From Garcia nutans (taxonomy: Eukaryota > Streptophyta > Magnoliopsida > Malpighiales > Euphorbiaceae): 64,000 nucleotides of DNA. The stretch spans positions 15,086,501 through 15,150,500 of the forward strand of contig CANTUV010000007.1 in assembly GCA_947685225.1 (NCBI GenBank), written 5' to 3'. Positions 35,401 to 46,694 of this stretch are shown piece after piece. Position 1 is the first letter of the stretch. Every line of letters starts with the position of its first letter. The position numbers were made by a program, and so were the translations under genes. The notes below the pieces were generated by a model. It was not told the DNA's origin. It saw only the letters and a program-made list of their open reading frames with translations, and ran no database searches.

Positions 35401-35999
35401 AGGGAATACATTATCCTCTGGCAAAACTTCTTTAACGAATTCTGCTATCTGATCAAAACATCTCTCCGAAAAATGGTGTTCGGCCTTCATGTTGAACATA
35501 CGAGCCATGGCAGATAACTTCGTATGCTTTACACAACTGGGCCATAGTTCCTCATTAGCCGCTTCCAGCATTTAAATAGCTTTTTAGATTCTTGATTCGG
35601 TTCCTCCTCCATGTAATCAGAATGAGAATTAGGAACTCCAAGCCCTTGGAGGACCATTTTATGATATTGTGCACCTATTTCATTACGCATTTGATCGACC
35701 AATTCAGTTTCAAGATCCCTAAAAGCTGTACTTGTATCCTCAGGCCATGGTTCCCCATGTGATACCCACTGATAGTAATTTGGCATAAAACCAAATTTTG
35801 TCACGTGGAAGCGGACTTCTTCCACCAGTTGGAAAAATCAGTTTCTACATTTCGGCTTCGAACAAGGACACTTAATTTTGGTCCCATCCATACTTGCTGG
35901 ATGAGAAATTGTGTAGTCTAAAAACTCTTGTAGTTTTTCTTGAAATACTTTATTCAAACGTCCCCCAGCATACGTTTCATACATCCATCCCCAGTCCAT
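32437..35999 (-). pseudogene. CACTA TNP2-like transposase, broken
   Basis: Main transposase of the element. It starts at ATG 35999 (MDWGWMYETYAGGRLN, the transposase-associated domain, with CPCSKC). Next come FMPNYYQWVSHGEPW (35800), the TNP2 core LSAMARMFNMKAEHHFSER (35510) and WHAEHKSEERVMRHPS (35160), FPLIPRLQRLYAS, MLGLSSDGFQPFG (35020), LSGWSTGGRLSCPHC (34780), IRHNLDVMHIEKNFFDNL (34410), and MKSHDCHVFMQRLLP (34110). The end has YFVNGFKFHIERRS (33070), LFLCDWYDPT (32890) and an acidic tail. Frame breaks occur near 35560, 34296, 34055 (a stop after AFR) and 33565. The length of about 3.5 kb with few introns fits the family; the breaks make activity unlikely. Confidence 0.88.
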
Positions 36000-38520
36000 A
36001 CTTATTATCTTATGTGAATCGTCAAAAATGTACTAAAAGAATAAAAAATCAATAATCAAGCCCAATAAAAAGTGACATTCAAACCTCCTATTTCATACTA
36101 TGGGTACAAAATATTAAAGTGTGGTTGTGTTTCATGTGATAGCTACCATTCTAGAAAATGCTACAATAATAGTATATAAACAGAGGTTATACAATTTATT
36201 AATCATATTCATTTAAGGAATATTATTTTAACTCATATTCATAATCATATTTTGTTATGAAATACTATTTTTAATTATATCATTCGTGCTTTTTTTAGAT
36301 TTTCTTGTTTGCATCAACACGAGTGTTGAGTTACATGTAGAATGGCACAAGCAAGTGACCATGCATTTGTAACTAAATTTTTAAAGAGAAAAGGGGGAGG
36401 GATACTTTTTTAAACTGCCAAAATTGCCACTAAAATTGCCAAATACATCCAATTAGCTCCAAATGATATCATAATCTAAAAGATTACTGCCAAGAAGATA
36501 CCTGATTTACAAATGTCCTCTGGAAAGGGCTTTTATCTACATTTAACTGTAAAAATGATATTCCACAACGAAGTCAGAACATTTTATTAGAAACAAAAGA
36601 TAATATATAAGTAATGGGCTCTGAGAGAGATGCTCATAGTAGGAATAAATAGTGTTGTCAATAATTCACAAACAAAATAAGCAAAATAGTTATTGGAAGC
36701 TTTCACAAGGCACATAATTCAGCATCTCTCTCATGTACCAGTGTAACATGAATTTGAAGTTTTTCAAGGTTAAAGATAATAAAATTCTGTATAAAATAGA
36801 GACAAAGAATAAGAGTAGAGTAGATTGTTAAATATCATAACTTTCATCTGCAAATGATATAATTTAGAATGCATCTTAGGTAGAAATCAACACAACAGGT
36901 AGAAAACAGAATTTAGTAATTCCCTATGTCCAAGTGTCCTTAGGTAGTTATTAGGGTAGAAAATACAAATGCAATTTTCTGCTTATTAGCAAGTTAAACT
37001 GAGAAATAAAATATTAGCAAAAAAAATATTTATGCTTATTAGCAAAAAAATATTTATGTATTTTTATTAGTCAAATAACTAAACACTAACTTAACCACCT
37101 TGCTGAATACACCCTAATAACAAATTTTTTTTATAAAATGAATAAAGAAAAAAATCATATAAAGCTCCTAACTTTATCATTTTACATGTAAAAAGAAAAT
37201 TGAGAACTTTTTATTTTTAGGATTCTGTCTGTGTCTGTCTGCCAATGAGAAAGAAGGAGAACATTTCAATGTCCAATTATATTTTTTTGTTTGGTCACAT
37301 GCTCATTTAATGCAATTTTATTTTAATTTATTAGAAACATCCAATTTAAACAAAATGAGAAACATGAAGTGGAAGTCCCTTATTTCCAAGAAGCTAGCTG
37401 CAAATCAAAGATGCAATTATTCACAAAAGCAAAGGGCAATTATGGAAAATGAATTTAGTAGACTTCTCTTCTCTGGTTGGTTGACTCTTGACATTTTCAA
37501 AGTCTACCTTCAGTCTTTCAAGTGTATGTCCAGTGTAGAATTCATACATATTTATGAGCATTTGTGGTATAGTGATGTATTATTAATGAAAAGTAGCCAA
37601 TTAGAAACTTTTGGATCCCATCATTAGCCAATCAGAATAATCCTAGTTGTTTTATAACCCAATTAGTATAAGTTTAAACCAACAAGGCCGGCCATTCATA
37701 TGATATGATTTCTGCCATTATTAACAATATTATTAAGATCATGTCAATAAACTATTAACATACCAGAAATTGGTATATAATTTTACATTGTAGTAACTAA
37801 TGATAATGATTAGGTGTATTGAATAAAATTAAAACTATTCATCACAACTATTTACAAAACATTAAAAACCAAAAATTATGGGGTTGGAAGTTTATAAAAG
37901 GCTACTAAAACAGTTGAAAACTAGCTCGTATGCTATTTTTTTTACCAAACGCTAAAAAAAAGCTTGCGCAATCGCAATAAGCTATGCCAGAAACAGAACA
38001 CAGCTTAAATGTATCACATTTTTATTGGAATGAAAATTAATTGAATCTTTCTTTTGTTGCATTTATAGAAACAGAATGGAATATAATTACGCTACACATT
38101 ATTCAATCCAATAGAAGAGACTAAAAGCCAAAAACAAACCATGGAAACTAAAACAAGAAAATAGCATAGCTGTAAGAAATTACCTGAAGCTCGAGCAGCT
38201 GTAGCCGAGGACTGGATTGTCGTCGCCCCGTCGGTGCTTGTGGAAGGTGGTGTCTGGTGTGTCGGCTTGGCGGTGAGTGATAGAACAGGAGGTGGTGGGT
38301 GAGCGTGGGTGGCGTCGGATGAAGAAAACGAGAGGGTAGGGAAGAAGACGATAGAAGAAAGGCGTGACTGCTTAATGAAATTGGAGAAAATTGGAGAGAA
38401 AGAGAGATGGAAGAGGCTCATTCATGGAAAAAAAATTAAGAACTCCACTTTGGGTTTTGGAGGTTCTCGGCCAAAATTAAGGATAATAGAATTTGGGGGA
38501 ATAATTTACAAAGAGATAGC
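36000..38520. other. 5' region of the CACTA element, no gene
   Basis: Between the transposase start and the terminal repeat zone. An open frame at 38421-38092 (minus, MSLFHLSFSPIFSN) is serine/proline-rich, GC-richer than its surroundings and unrecognised; it is likely 5' leader sequence. A plus-strand frame at 37310-37627 is also unrecognised and may be part of a nested insertion. Confidence 0.45.
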
Positions 38521-38529
38521 AGAAGAGTG

Positions 38530-38931
38530 GTTCACGTGCTTGGCACGTGCAATATCTTTAAACTTAATTTGCGACTTATCTGCAACTGTACTGCATATTT
38601 GCGACGCAAAGTAAGTCCGTCGCAAATATCTGTTGCAAAATGAATTTTTTCTTACCCTTTTTGCAACCTCTGCGACGGATTTAATTTCAGCGAAAATTCC
38701 CCGAGCTACCTTCTCCCGCCAAGCAGCCGCGCCAAATTTTGAGACGAAAATTTGCATCGACCAGACAACCGTCGCAGATTTACTACGGATTTGCAACCGA
38801 TTTACGACGGCTTCCTCAAAATTCCTTCACTGTGTTTATCCATCGCAAAACCGTTGCAGATCCGTCGCAAATTTGGGACGAAAAATTTTCGTCGCAGATT
38901 TCCGTCGCAAATGCCGAATATTTTTGTAGTG
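38530..38931. repeat. CACTA subterminal repeats and terminal inverted end
   Basis: More than ten copies in both orientations of GTCGCAAAT / TTTGCGACGG and close variants (GTTGCAAA, GTCGCAGAT), ending in ATTTTTGTAGTG at 38931. Such clustered short repeats next to CACTA ends are the binding sites for the TNPA-type protein in well-studied members. The zone is GC-richer than its surroundings. Confidence 0.85.
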
Positions 38932-38934
38932 TAA

Positions 38935-39349
38935 TAATTTATTTATAATAATAAATGTATATCTTTTTAGAAATTTTAAATTTTAAATAAAGAAAGATAT
39001 ATCTTTTAATCTTTTTAACAAATTAATTATATGTTAAAGATTTATGTAATAATAATATTTATATTAATAATAATTTCAATATAAATATACAATTATAAAT
39101 CTTCCTATTTATATTTTTCTCCTTATTTGAAAAAGTTTACTTGAATTTTTATTTTTTTTATTTTTTATACCAAAAATATGTGTGAATTTTATTTTTAATT
39201 AATAAGAATATCAAGTTATGAAATAAAAGTATTATATTTTCTCACTAATATTGTTTTAAAGAAACTGTTATAAAAATCAAAGTAAATATTTTATTTTATA
39301 TTTTTTATAATAAAATTTTGTAACTTTGTCTATATATGAGTTCTTTGTG
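38935..39349. other. AT-rich interval without genes
   Basis: Mostly TTTAAATAAAGA-like sequence between the CACTA terminus and the RTE element. Nothing recognisable. Confidence 0.5.
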
Positions 39350-39470
39350 CATAGACGGTCCCAAACTCGGATAAAGAAGGAGGGTTACAGTAGGTGACAA
39401 CTAACGTAAAATTTTATCACATCTCATGATATGGAATCTAATGAAATTCTCGTTGGAGCGTCCCCTACTT

Positions 39471-39582
39471 GCGACGCGCTACATTGGAGCCCGAATGTAG
39501 TGAGAAATAAGTAAGGTTTAGGACTTTTTTCGAATGCGACGCGCCATGTCGGCACCCGAATGTGGCCTAAATAAGTAAGGAT
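39471..39582. repeat. 65-bp repeat in RTE 5' region
   Basis: GCGACGCGCTACATTGGAGC at 39471 and GCGACGCGCCATGTCGGCAC at 39536 start two related copies, both ending AAATAAGTAAGG. The period is 65 bases. Confidence 0.8.
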
Positions 39583-39712
39583 TCTCACATTAAGGATGGG
39601 TACGGGTAAAGAAGTTAGTCCAAAATATAAATACAAGTAAGAAAAGGGATACTAGCTCAGAAAAGGGTAAAGGCTTTTATAAGAAGAGACATAAGAGAGA
39701 ACAAGTGGAAAA

Positions 39713-42358
39713 TAAAATCAGAATAGAAACTTGGAATATTGGATCTCTTATAGGTAAATTGAGAGAACTTGTCGATACTATGGAGAGAAGGAAAATTAGT
39801 GTTGCTTTGTTCCAAGAGACTAAATGGGTTTGAGAAAAGAGTAAAAAAGTTGAGAACACATGATATAAGTTGTGGTTTACAGGAATTGACAAAAATAAGA
39901 ATGGTGTCGGTATAATTTTAGACCGAAATCTAAAGGAGAAGGTTATAGCGGTGAAAAGAGTAGATGATAGGATCATTTCAGTAAAACTTATGCTATAAAA
40001 TAAGACTATAACATAGTTAGTGCTTATACTCTTCAAGTTGGATTAGTGGGGAGAGCAAGCAAAAATTCTAGGAGGATATGGATGAGCTTATGCAAGAGAT
40101 CCTGAATGATAAAAATATCTTTATAGGAGGAGACTTAAATAGACATGTAGAAAAAGATAGAGTAGGTTTTGAGGATGTATATGGAGGCTTTGGTTTTGGA
40201 AATAGAAATGAAGAAGGCAAGAATATACTTAATTTTGCTATAGCTTACGGTTTGATTCTGGCAAACACATATTTTATAAAGAGAAAATCACATCTAGTAA
40301 CCTTTAAAAGTGGACAAAATAGAAGTTAGATTGACTTTATACTCACAAGAAAAACTAATCGAACCAGATGTAAGGATTGCAAGATTATTCCCGGTGAGAC
40401 ATTGACTACTCAACATAGGTTAGTGGTGTTGGATGTCAATATTAGGAGTTAGACTAGCAGGCCAAGGAGAAACGAGTTCCTAAGATTAGGTGGTGGACTT
40501 TAAAAGGTATAAAATAGTTAATGTTTAAGGATGAGTTAGTTAAAGTCGGAGGTTGGGAGGTGGATATGAATATATCAGCAAATAATTTATGGGTGGGCAT
40601 GTCTACAATAATTAAAGGATTAGCTAAAAAGGTACTTAGAGAGTCTAAAGGATGTGGACATCCCTCGAAGAAATTTTGGTGGTGGAGTGAGGAAGTGCAA
40701 AAAACAGAAAAAAGTAAAAGAGAATGGTATAAGAGTTTGCCAAAGTGTAGTGACAATGAGGCTTTTGAGCATTACAAACAAGCAAAAAAGAATTAAAAAG
40801 ACAGCTAGGTAAGCAAGAGCACAATCTCTGGAGAGTTTGTATGAAAAACTTAGAACAAATGAAGGAGAAAATGCTATTTATAAATTGGTTAAGATAAGGG
40901 AAAGAAAATGTCAAGATTTGAACCAAGTTAAGTGCATTAAGGATGAAAAGAATAGAGTCTTGGTTCAAGAACAAGATACCAAGGAAAGATGGAGAAGTTA
41001 TTTTGAGGAGCTTCTTAATAGTAACCGTAATAAAATCATTGAGGGTTTGGATGACATAGCCGAGAAAAATGTGAAGTATACTAGACGGATTACAGAGCAG
41101 TTTAATACCTATTTTTAAGAATAAATGAGATATTCAAAACTGCTCAAATTACAGAGGTATTAAGTTTATGAGCCACGCCATGAAATTATGAAAGAGAATT
41201 GTAGAACACTATTTACATTTAGACATTTATATCTCCCCAAACCAGTTTGATTTTATGTATGGTCGATCTACTATAGAAGCTATCTTTCTTATTAGAGATG
41301 TGATGGAAAAGTATAAAGCGATGAAGAAGGATTTGCATATGGTTTTCATTGACCTGGAGAAGGTGTATGATAGAGTTTCTAGAGAAGTTTTATGGTGAAT
41401 CCTAGAGAGTAGAGGGATTTCTATAAGATATATCCATGTCTTGAAGGATATGTATGATAGAGCTATTACTAGTGTCTACACTGTTGGAGGTGATACTAAG
41501 AATTTTTCTATTTCTATTGAGTTACATCAAGGTTCAGCTTTGAGCCTTTATCTATTTTTCTTGGTCATGGATGAGCTAATAAGGTATATACAAGATGATA
41601 TTTCTTGGTGTATAATATTTTGCAGATGATATTGTGTTGATAGATGAGACTCAAACAGGTATAAGTTAAAAGTTGGAGTTATGGAGAAGTACTTTGGAAT
41701 CAAAGGATTTTAAGCTTAGTAGAACTAAGACTGAATATATGCATTGTTGATTTAATAACGCAAATAAAGAAGGAGGCAAAGTTATTTTAGACAGAGTAGC
41801 AGTACCTCATAGTACTCATTTTAAATATCTTGGTTCTATTATTCAAGTAGATGGTGGTTGTGAAGAAGATGTAAGTCATAGGATTAAAGCTGGTTGGATG
41901 AAGTGGATGAGTGATACAGGAGTGTTATATGACCAAAAGATGCTAGTCAAATTGAAAAAAAATTTTATCGTACTTCCATACAACATGCGATGATGTATAG
42001 TAGTAAGTGTTGAACTGTGAAATGATAATAGGTGAATAAAATGCATGTTGCAAAGATGAGAATGATGAGATGGATGTGTGGATACACTAGAATGGATAGA
42101 ATTATGAATGAGAGCATTAGAGAAAAAGTAGGGGGTATCGCCTCTTTAAAATAAGATAAGAGAGCATAGATTGAGATGGTTTGGCTATGTGAAATGTAAA
42201 CCTAGGGATACAGTTAGAAAAACTGAACTAGTTAAAGTAGAAATACCTAAGAGAGACAGAGGTAGACCTAAATTAACTTGGACAAAAGTGATACAAAAAA
42301 ATCTTGCTGTTTTAAATTTATCAGAAGAGGTAACCCTATATCAAATCGAGTGAAAAAG
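39713..42358 (+). pseudogene. RTE endonuclease-reverse transcriptase, many frame breaks
   Basis: The endonuclease domain starts near 39720 (RIETWNIGSLIGKLRELVDT, ALFQETKWV, NKNGVGIILDRNL) and goes on with FIGGDLNRHVEKDRVGFEDV (40110) and SHLVTFKSGQNRS (40290). Reverse transcriptase shows MVFIDLEKVYDRVSREVLW (41340), LKDMYDRAITSVYTV (41435), FLVMDELIRYIQ (41555), FADDIVLIDETQ (41620, the catalytic Asp pair kept) and FKYLGSIIQVDGGCEEDVSH (41820). The C-terminus reads RDRGRPKLTWTKV (42255). At least eight stops or shifts separate the blocks, several at positions where Trp is usual, for example after REVLW. The element is dead but its order is intact. Confidence 0.85.
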
Positions 42359-42420
42359 AAGAATCCATATAGCCGACCTCAATTAGTTTGGAATTAAGGC
42401 TTTGTTGTTGTTGTTTTTGT

Positions 42421-43680
42421 ACAATAAAATTTCTTATTCATTTATATATAAATTAATTTATATTTATTTATCGATTATATTTATTTATATTTTATTATTT
42501 TTATTATTGTATATCATGTGAGTAAATGACTAGTTTATTTAATGAAATAAAAAAACAGAGGCGATCTAATTAATTAGTTCAAATTTTTGGGCTAAATAGT
42601 AATTGAGAGAAGGTATAAAAAAAGCTTTCAATATTTTTGTATGAGTACATATTGAAGGTTAATGTTTGTTTTTGCTCATTTATATTCTTAAAGTTTTAAA
42701 AAACTGATAAATTAACTTTTTGGTTAACAGAAAGTTAACTGTCGTTAACTTTTTATTTAGTTTTTTTGTTAAAATGTACAAATATATCAATTAAGTTTGC
42801 GTGAAAATATAAATTGACACTGATTTTTTTGTTCAATTATGCACTAAAATGATATTTTTACTAAATAAATTAAATATATTTAAGAATATTTTATATTAAA
42901 TAATATTTTGATTAAAATTGTTATTTAATACTTATTCTAATGAGCGTTTAAAATTTTTAATTCACGTTATATATATATATATATTTTTTAATTCACATTA
43001 TATATATATATATACATATTGTATGTTTTATGTCATTATGATGATATATTTAAGTGATTTTCTTAAAAATTTTAAAAAATAAAATTTTTTTAAAAATTTT
43101 ATTTTTTTAAAAAGTGCTATTAACTTTCAATTTCAAAATTAAAATTAATATTTTTAAAATAAAAATAATTTCAATTGATTAATTACAGGCTATATTTTTA
43201 AAGCTAATTAAAATTTAATATTTTCAAAATAAAAATAATTTTAATTGAAAATTAGGAGAATTTTTTTTAAAAAATAGATATTTTCAAAATATTTTTATTT
43301 TTAAAAATTTTTACAAAAATCTCTTAAATATATCCTAATAATGATATAATATATCCAATGCAATATATATAATATATGAATTAATGGTTTTAAAAGTTTA
43401 CTAAAAGAAGTATTAAATAATAAATTTAATTAAAATATTTTTAAATATGTGAGATTTATTTATAAATAAATAAATAATATTATTTTAATACATAATTGAA
43501 TAAGTTTAGTATCAATCATACTTTCTTATAAATTTAATGAATATATTTATAAATATAACTTCATATTAAAAATAATACTAATTTATTAGCATTTTAAAAC
43601 TCTAAAAATATAAATAAACAAAAACAAATAAGTATTAAACTTAAATTTATACTCTAACACAAATTTTTAGAAAAAATTTT
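42421..43680. other. AT-rich intergenic interval
   Basis: No genes. Two blocks of TTCAC(A/G)TTATATATATA near 42960 and 42990, and repeated AAAATAAAAATAATTT strings at 43145-43250, make it low in complexity. It separates the RTE element from the SRP14 promoter. Confidence 0.5.
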
Positions 43681-43907
43681 CACTTCTCCGGATATATGTA
43701 TATATAACTTCTCCCGTAATAATTTGCTCTAGATCAATGACATGCCTTATACTATGCCGACAGATAGAAGCCGTTAAGTTTCAGGAGACTATAAAATGCG
43801 AGGAGTGATTGTCTGTTATTTCTCGTTAAGTTATTCATCTTCTCGCTTCGTTTGAGATTCTCATAACAGAGACTGCCGCTAGGGATTTTCCAATCAAACT
43901 CTTGATC
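43680..43907 (+). promoter_or_regulatory. SRP14 core promoter and 5' leader
   Basis: A TATATGTATATATAA stretch at about 43693-43707 is a plausible TATA element. It is followed by a less AT-rich leader (43790-43907) with TTCTCGCTTCG and CTGCCGCTAGGG. The transcription start cannot be fixed from sequence alone. Confidence 0.4.
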
Positions 43908-45856
43908 ATGGTAATTCTTTATCCCTCTTTATGTATATACATATATGTAATTGTGTATGTATATCTAACATTTCATTTGTTTGGAGTGAACAAATGTGTA
44001 TTTGATTTTGCCTTTGTGTCGAAATTTTAGGGTTTCCAAAATGTGCAATGCGATTTCTTTTATGATATTTATATGATTTTGTTAATAAATTTGGATTTTC
44101 CACGCTAATTCTTATTTCGAAAAAATAGGTTCTTTTACAACCAGATCCGTTTCTCAATGAACTCACAGCCATGTTTGAACAAAGTACTGAAAAAGGCTCT
44201 GTTTGGGTCAATCTCAAACGCTGTGAGTATATATTTTCGTTTATTTTTCTTTGTATTCTTTAACTCAGTTGTTGGGTTAGTTTTTAAATGATGAGATTAT
44301 GAGGAATTATGTGTTGGGATGTTAATAATTAGTGCTTGTATTTTTATTGGTACCTTATCAGCATCATTGAAGTCTAAGGTGCAAAGGAACAAAATGGCAA
44401 CTACTGGTACACCCCTTGAGTATAGGTGTCTCATTCGCGCTACTAATGGAAAAAAGACAATCTCTACTTCGGTATGCACCTTTTTTCTTTTTATATTTGA
44501 GTAGTGGTTGAGTCAGATGCGTTGATTTAAAGATTTGTGACTGAATCAGATGCTGAAATTTCATGTGATCTTGAATTGGTATGTTTTGCTTAGTTGATGA
44601 TGGGGATCATTGAGTCTTCATTTGCTTCAAAACCTGGCAAGTCATGTAGGAAGATTGGAGATAGTACATTGTATGAGTATTTAATTTAGTGATAAAGTAA
44701 CATATTGTTTGAGAAGTAAATTGAATGTTGGTGACACTTGCATGTTTTTCAAATAATTTATATTCCTTAAGATTTTGTTGTGTGTATTTCTCCTTCTTTT
44801 TGTTTATCACTTGAGTCAATGACATTGTTGAAGTATTTAAGATTAAGCTTTGGAGATGTGCCGCAATTTTAAACAAATTGAATGTCCTTCTTTAGATAAT
44901 AGATTTGTGTTTTAGGTGGTTGTAGTTTAATTTGGAAATCTATGTAGAGCCATCAATTTGGAAATCTATGTAGAGCCATCTGATCCTAATGTAGGGATTT
45001 GTGTTTTCCTAGTTGTTTGATCTGCTTTGCCTTGATCATTTTCTGCACCTTTCTGCTCACATGTGTATTTCCCTATTAAATTGTGCACCTTGTGCTTTCA
45101 TACCTTTTGTATGATAATTCTAGATAAGGTGAGGCATGGGAATATGGAAAAAAAAAATAGGTTGGGGTATCTTACTTTGCAGCTGGGAGTAAAGATCAAT
45201 TTGTGTAGTATTGGTGAGGAATGGTTCTTATTAATTTAAGCCTTTGGAATTCAATGTTAAGAGAAGGTTCTTCTGCAATGTTGGCAAAGCTGTGTTCTTC
45301 AGAAGTTAGAACTTTGAATGATAAATTAAGAAAAAAATAAGTTGAATACTTAGGCTTGAATGAGACTAAAGATCCAATGTTCAAGATGGTGAAATGTTTG
45401 ACTTAGGGATTGTAATAAGATGTGAAATCATCTTTTGTATCTCTGAAGCATGATCAGACTCGACTTTTTTTTTTTTCTTTTTTCAATTAGTTGTTCTATC
45501 TTCTATTTTACTTCCGCAGAAGGTGAAGAGTTAATTCTTTGAGGATTATGTAGATATAATTTAGAATTTGTTTACCCAGCTGAATCTCATCTTTGTGTCA
45601 ACTAAATAACCTTGATTATCAATAACATTTCTGTGTCTATGCTTTCTGGTTCATGCTTTTATTTCTTTAGCTTGGCTAATGGCATTTTATTGTGTTTTTG
45701 GGGAAGGTTGGGGCAAAGGATCACCAGCGTTTTCAAGCATCATATGCCACTATTCTGAAGGCCCACATGACAGCTTTAAAGAAGAGGGAGAGGAAGGTCA
45801 AGAAAAAGGCTGCAGGGGCAAAGAAGATAGAATTTGTTAAGACGAAGACGGCCTGA
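43908..45856 (+). CDS. SRP14: Signal recognition particle 14 kDa protein (SRP14), four coding exons
   Basis: SRP14 pairs with SRP9 on the Alu domain of SRP RNA and slows translation while the ribosome is brought to the ER. Coding exons: 43908-43910 (ATG only), 44129-44222, 44362-44471 and 45707-45856. All introns have GT and AG ends. The 118-residue product reads VLLQPDPFLNELTAMFEQS, KGSVWVNLKRSSLKSKVQ, LEYRCLIRATNGKKTISTS, VGAKDHQRFQASYATILKAH and MTALKKRERKVKKKAAG, with a lysine-rich tail. Plant SRP14 as I remember it is about 120 residues with the same blocks, so the call is firm. No break is seen and the gene looks functional. The third intron is long (1235 bp). The next gene lies tail to tail beyond the 3' UTR. 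Confidence 0.95.
44929..44980. repeat. 26-bp tandem duplication in SRP14 intron 3
   Basis: AATTTGGAAATCTATGTAGA plus GCCATC occurs twice without a gap (44929-44954 and 44955-44980). The copies are identical. Confidence 0.85.
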
Positions 45857-46260
45857 ACCCATTTCCGCTATTGAAGCCTCTGTATAAATTGAATATCTTC
45901 CATTTCCTTTTATCATGATCTTCAGCTTTTGCGCCAGCTAGGCTTTTGATTTTTGGCCGGGAAATAGAAAAAAGTACATTTCATTTTGAGCATTTACTGG
46001 TATTGTTTGCCCGACTGCCCCTTTTTGAATGCAGTTTCAGTCGGATCCCTATTTTTAGTTGCACATATCTTGTTGGCTGTCATGGTTACTTAATTTTTGG
46101 CAAAACAAAAAAAAATTCTGGAATAAACAGAACACGTATTTGCCAGTGTGATTATATGCTAATATATGATTGACTGCGTGGGCATGCTTGACATATTCGT
46201 GGCTGGCATTGTGTATATGATTGCAAATATTCATTGTTTGATGTTTTAAATTATATTAAT
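45857..46260 (+). other. Probable SRP14 3' UTR
   Basis: Follows the TGA at 45854-45856 and is less AT-rich than true intergenic DNA up to about 46200. An open frame at 45946-46173 (MIFGREIEKSTFHF) is in this stretch and unrecognised, likely chance. I cannot place the polyadenylation site precisely. Confidence 0.4.
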
Positions 46261-46694
46261 TTATGGATCTTTCATATTATTTATTTTGGAATTGCTCGTA
46301 ATTTGCTAACATTAGAAAAATGTGAGAACTGAAGCATCATAAAACTTGGCAAATTAAAATCTGAGTGAATTAATCTGAAAGAAGAAAGAAAACGATTCAA
46401 TGCTAAGAGCCAAATTTCTTTTAAATATAAATGAATTAATCAATACAGAAAACAAAGAAGAATTAACTACAAAGTGAAGGACTACGGAATGACTTATTTC
46501 ATTAGATGTCCTCATAAAATCCTGAAAAAATTGATTATCAGATCCGGTAAAAATAATCCAAATGTTACCCAAGTTTATATTTAAACACTATACATAGCTA
46601 CTACGCCACAGAAAAAAAAAAAAAAAAACTGACATTTAAAGCCTTGGTGGCTTATAAGCATTGTTTCTCTAAAATGCCACATACCATCTCAGTT

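Larger units (their letters stand above)
29289..38931 (-). mobile_element. CACTA (En/Spm) transposon, one end missing
   Basis: A two-gene CACTA element on the minus strand. The right terminus reads CACTACAAAAATATTCGGC on the minus strand (38931 inward), the diagnostic CACTA inverted end, followed inward by repeats of TTTGCGACGGA down to about 38530. TAA at 38932-38934 is the expected place of a 3-bp target duplication. The TNP2-like transposase (35999-32437) comes first and the Transposase_24 gene (32017-29289) second, the usual order. The left terminus is not found near 29289, so the element is deleted or rearranged there and cannot move by itself. Confidence 0.85.
39350..42420 (+). mobile_element. 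RTE-type non-LTR retrotransposon, decayed
   Basis: Full-length or nearly so. The 5' region begins near 39350 (ATAGACGGTCCCAAAC), with two GCGACGCGC-type repeats, and the 3' end is TTTGTTGTTGTTG at about 42400-42414, the TTG-rich tail typical of plant RTE elements. In between lie endonuclease (39713-40450) and reverse transcriptase (40800-42350). There is no second upstream ORF, as usual for RTE. I did not identify target duplications. Confidence 0.85.

Noticed and set aside
37310..37627. Plus-strand frame MQFYFNLLETSNLNK as a gene
   Set aside because: No homology that I recognise, no splice or promoter context, and it is inside the CACTA element on its non-coding strand.
38092..38421. Ser/Pro-rich minus-strand frame as a captured host gene
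   Set aside because: No recognisable domain; it lies in the expected 5' leader of the CACTA element, so I kept it as part of that region.
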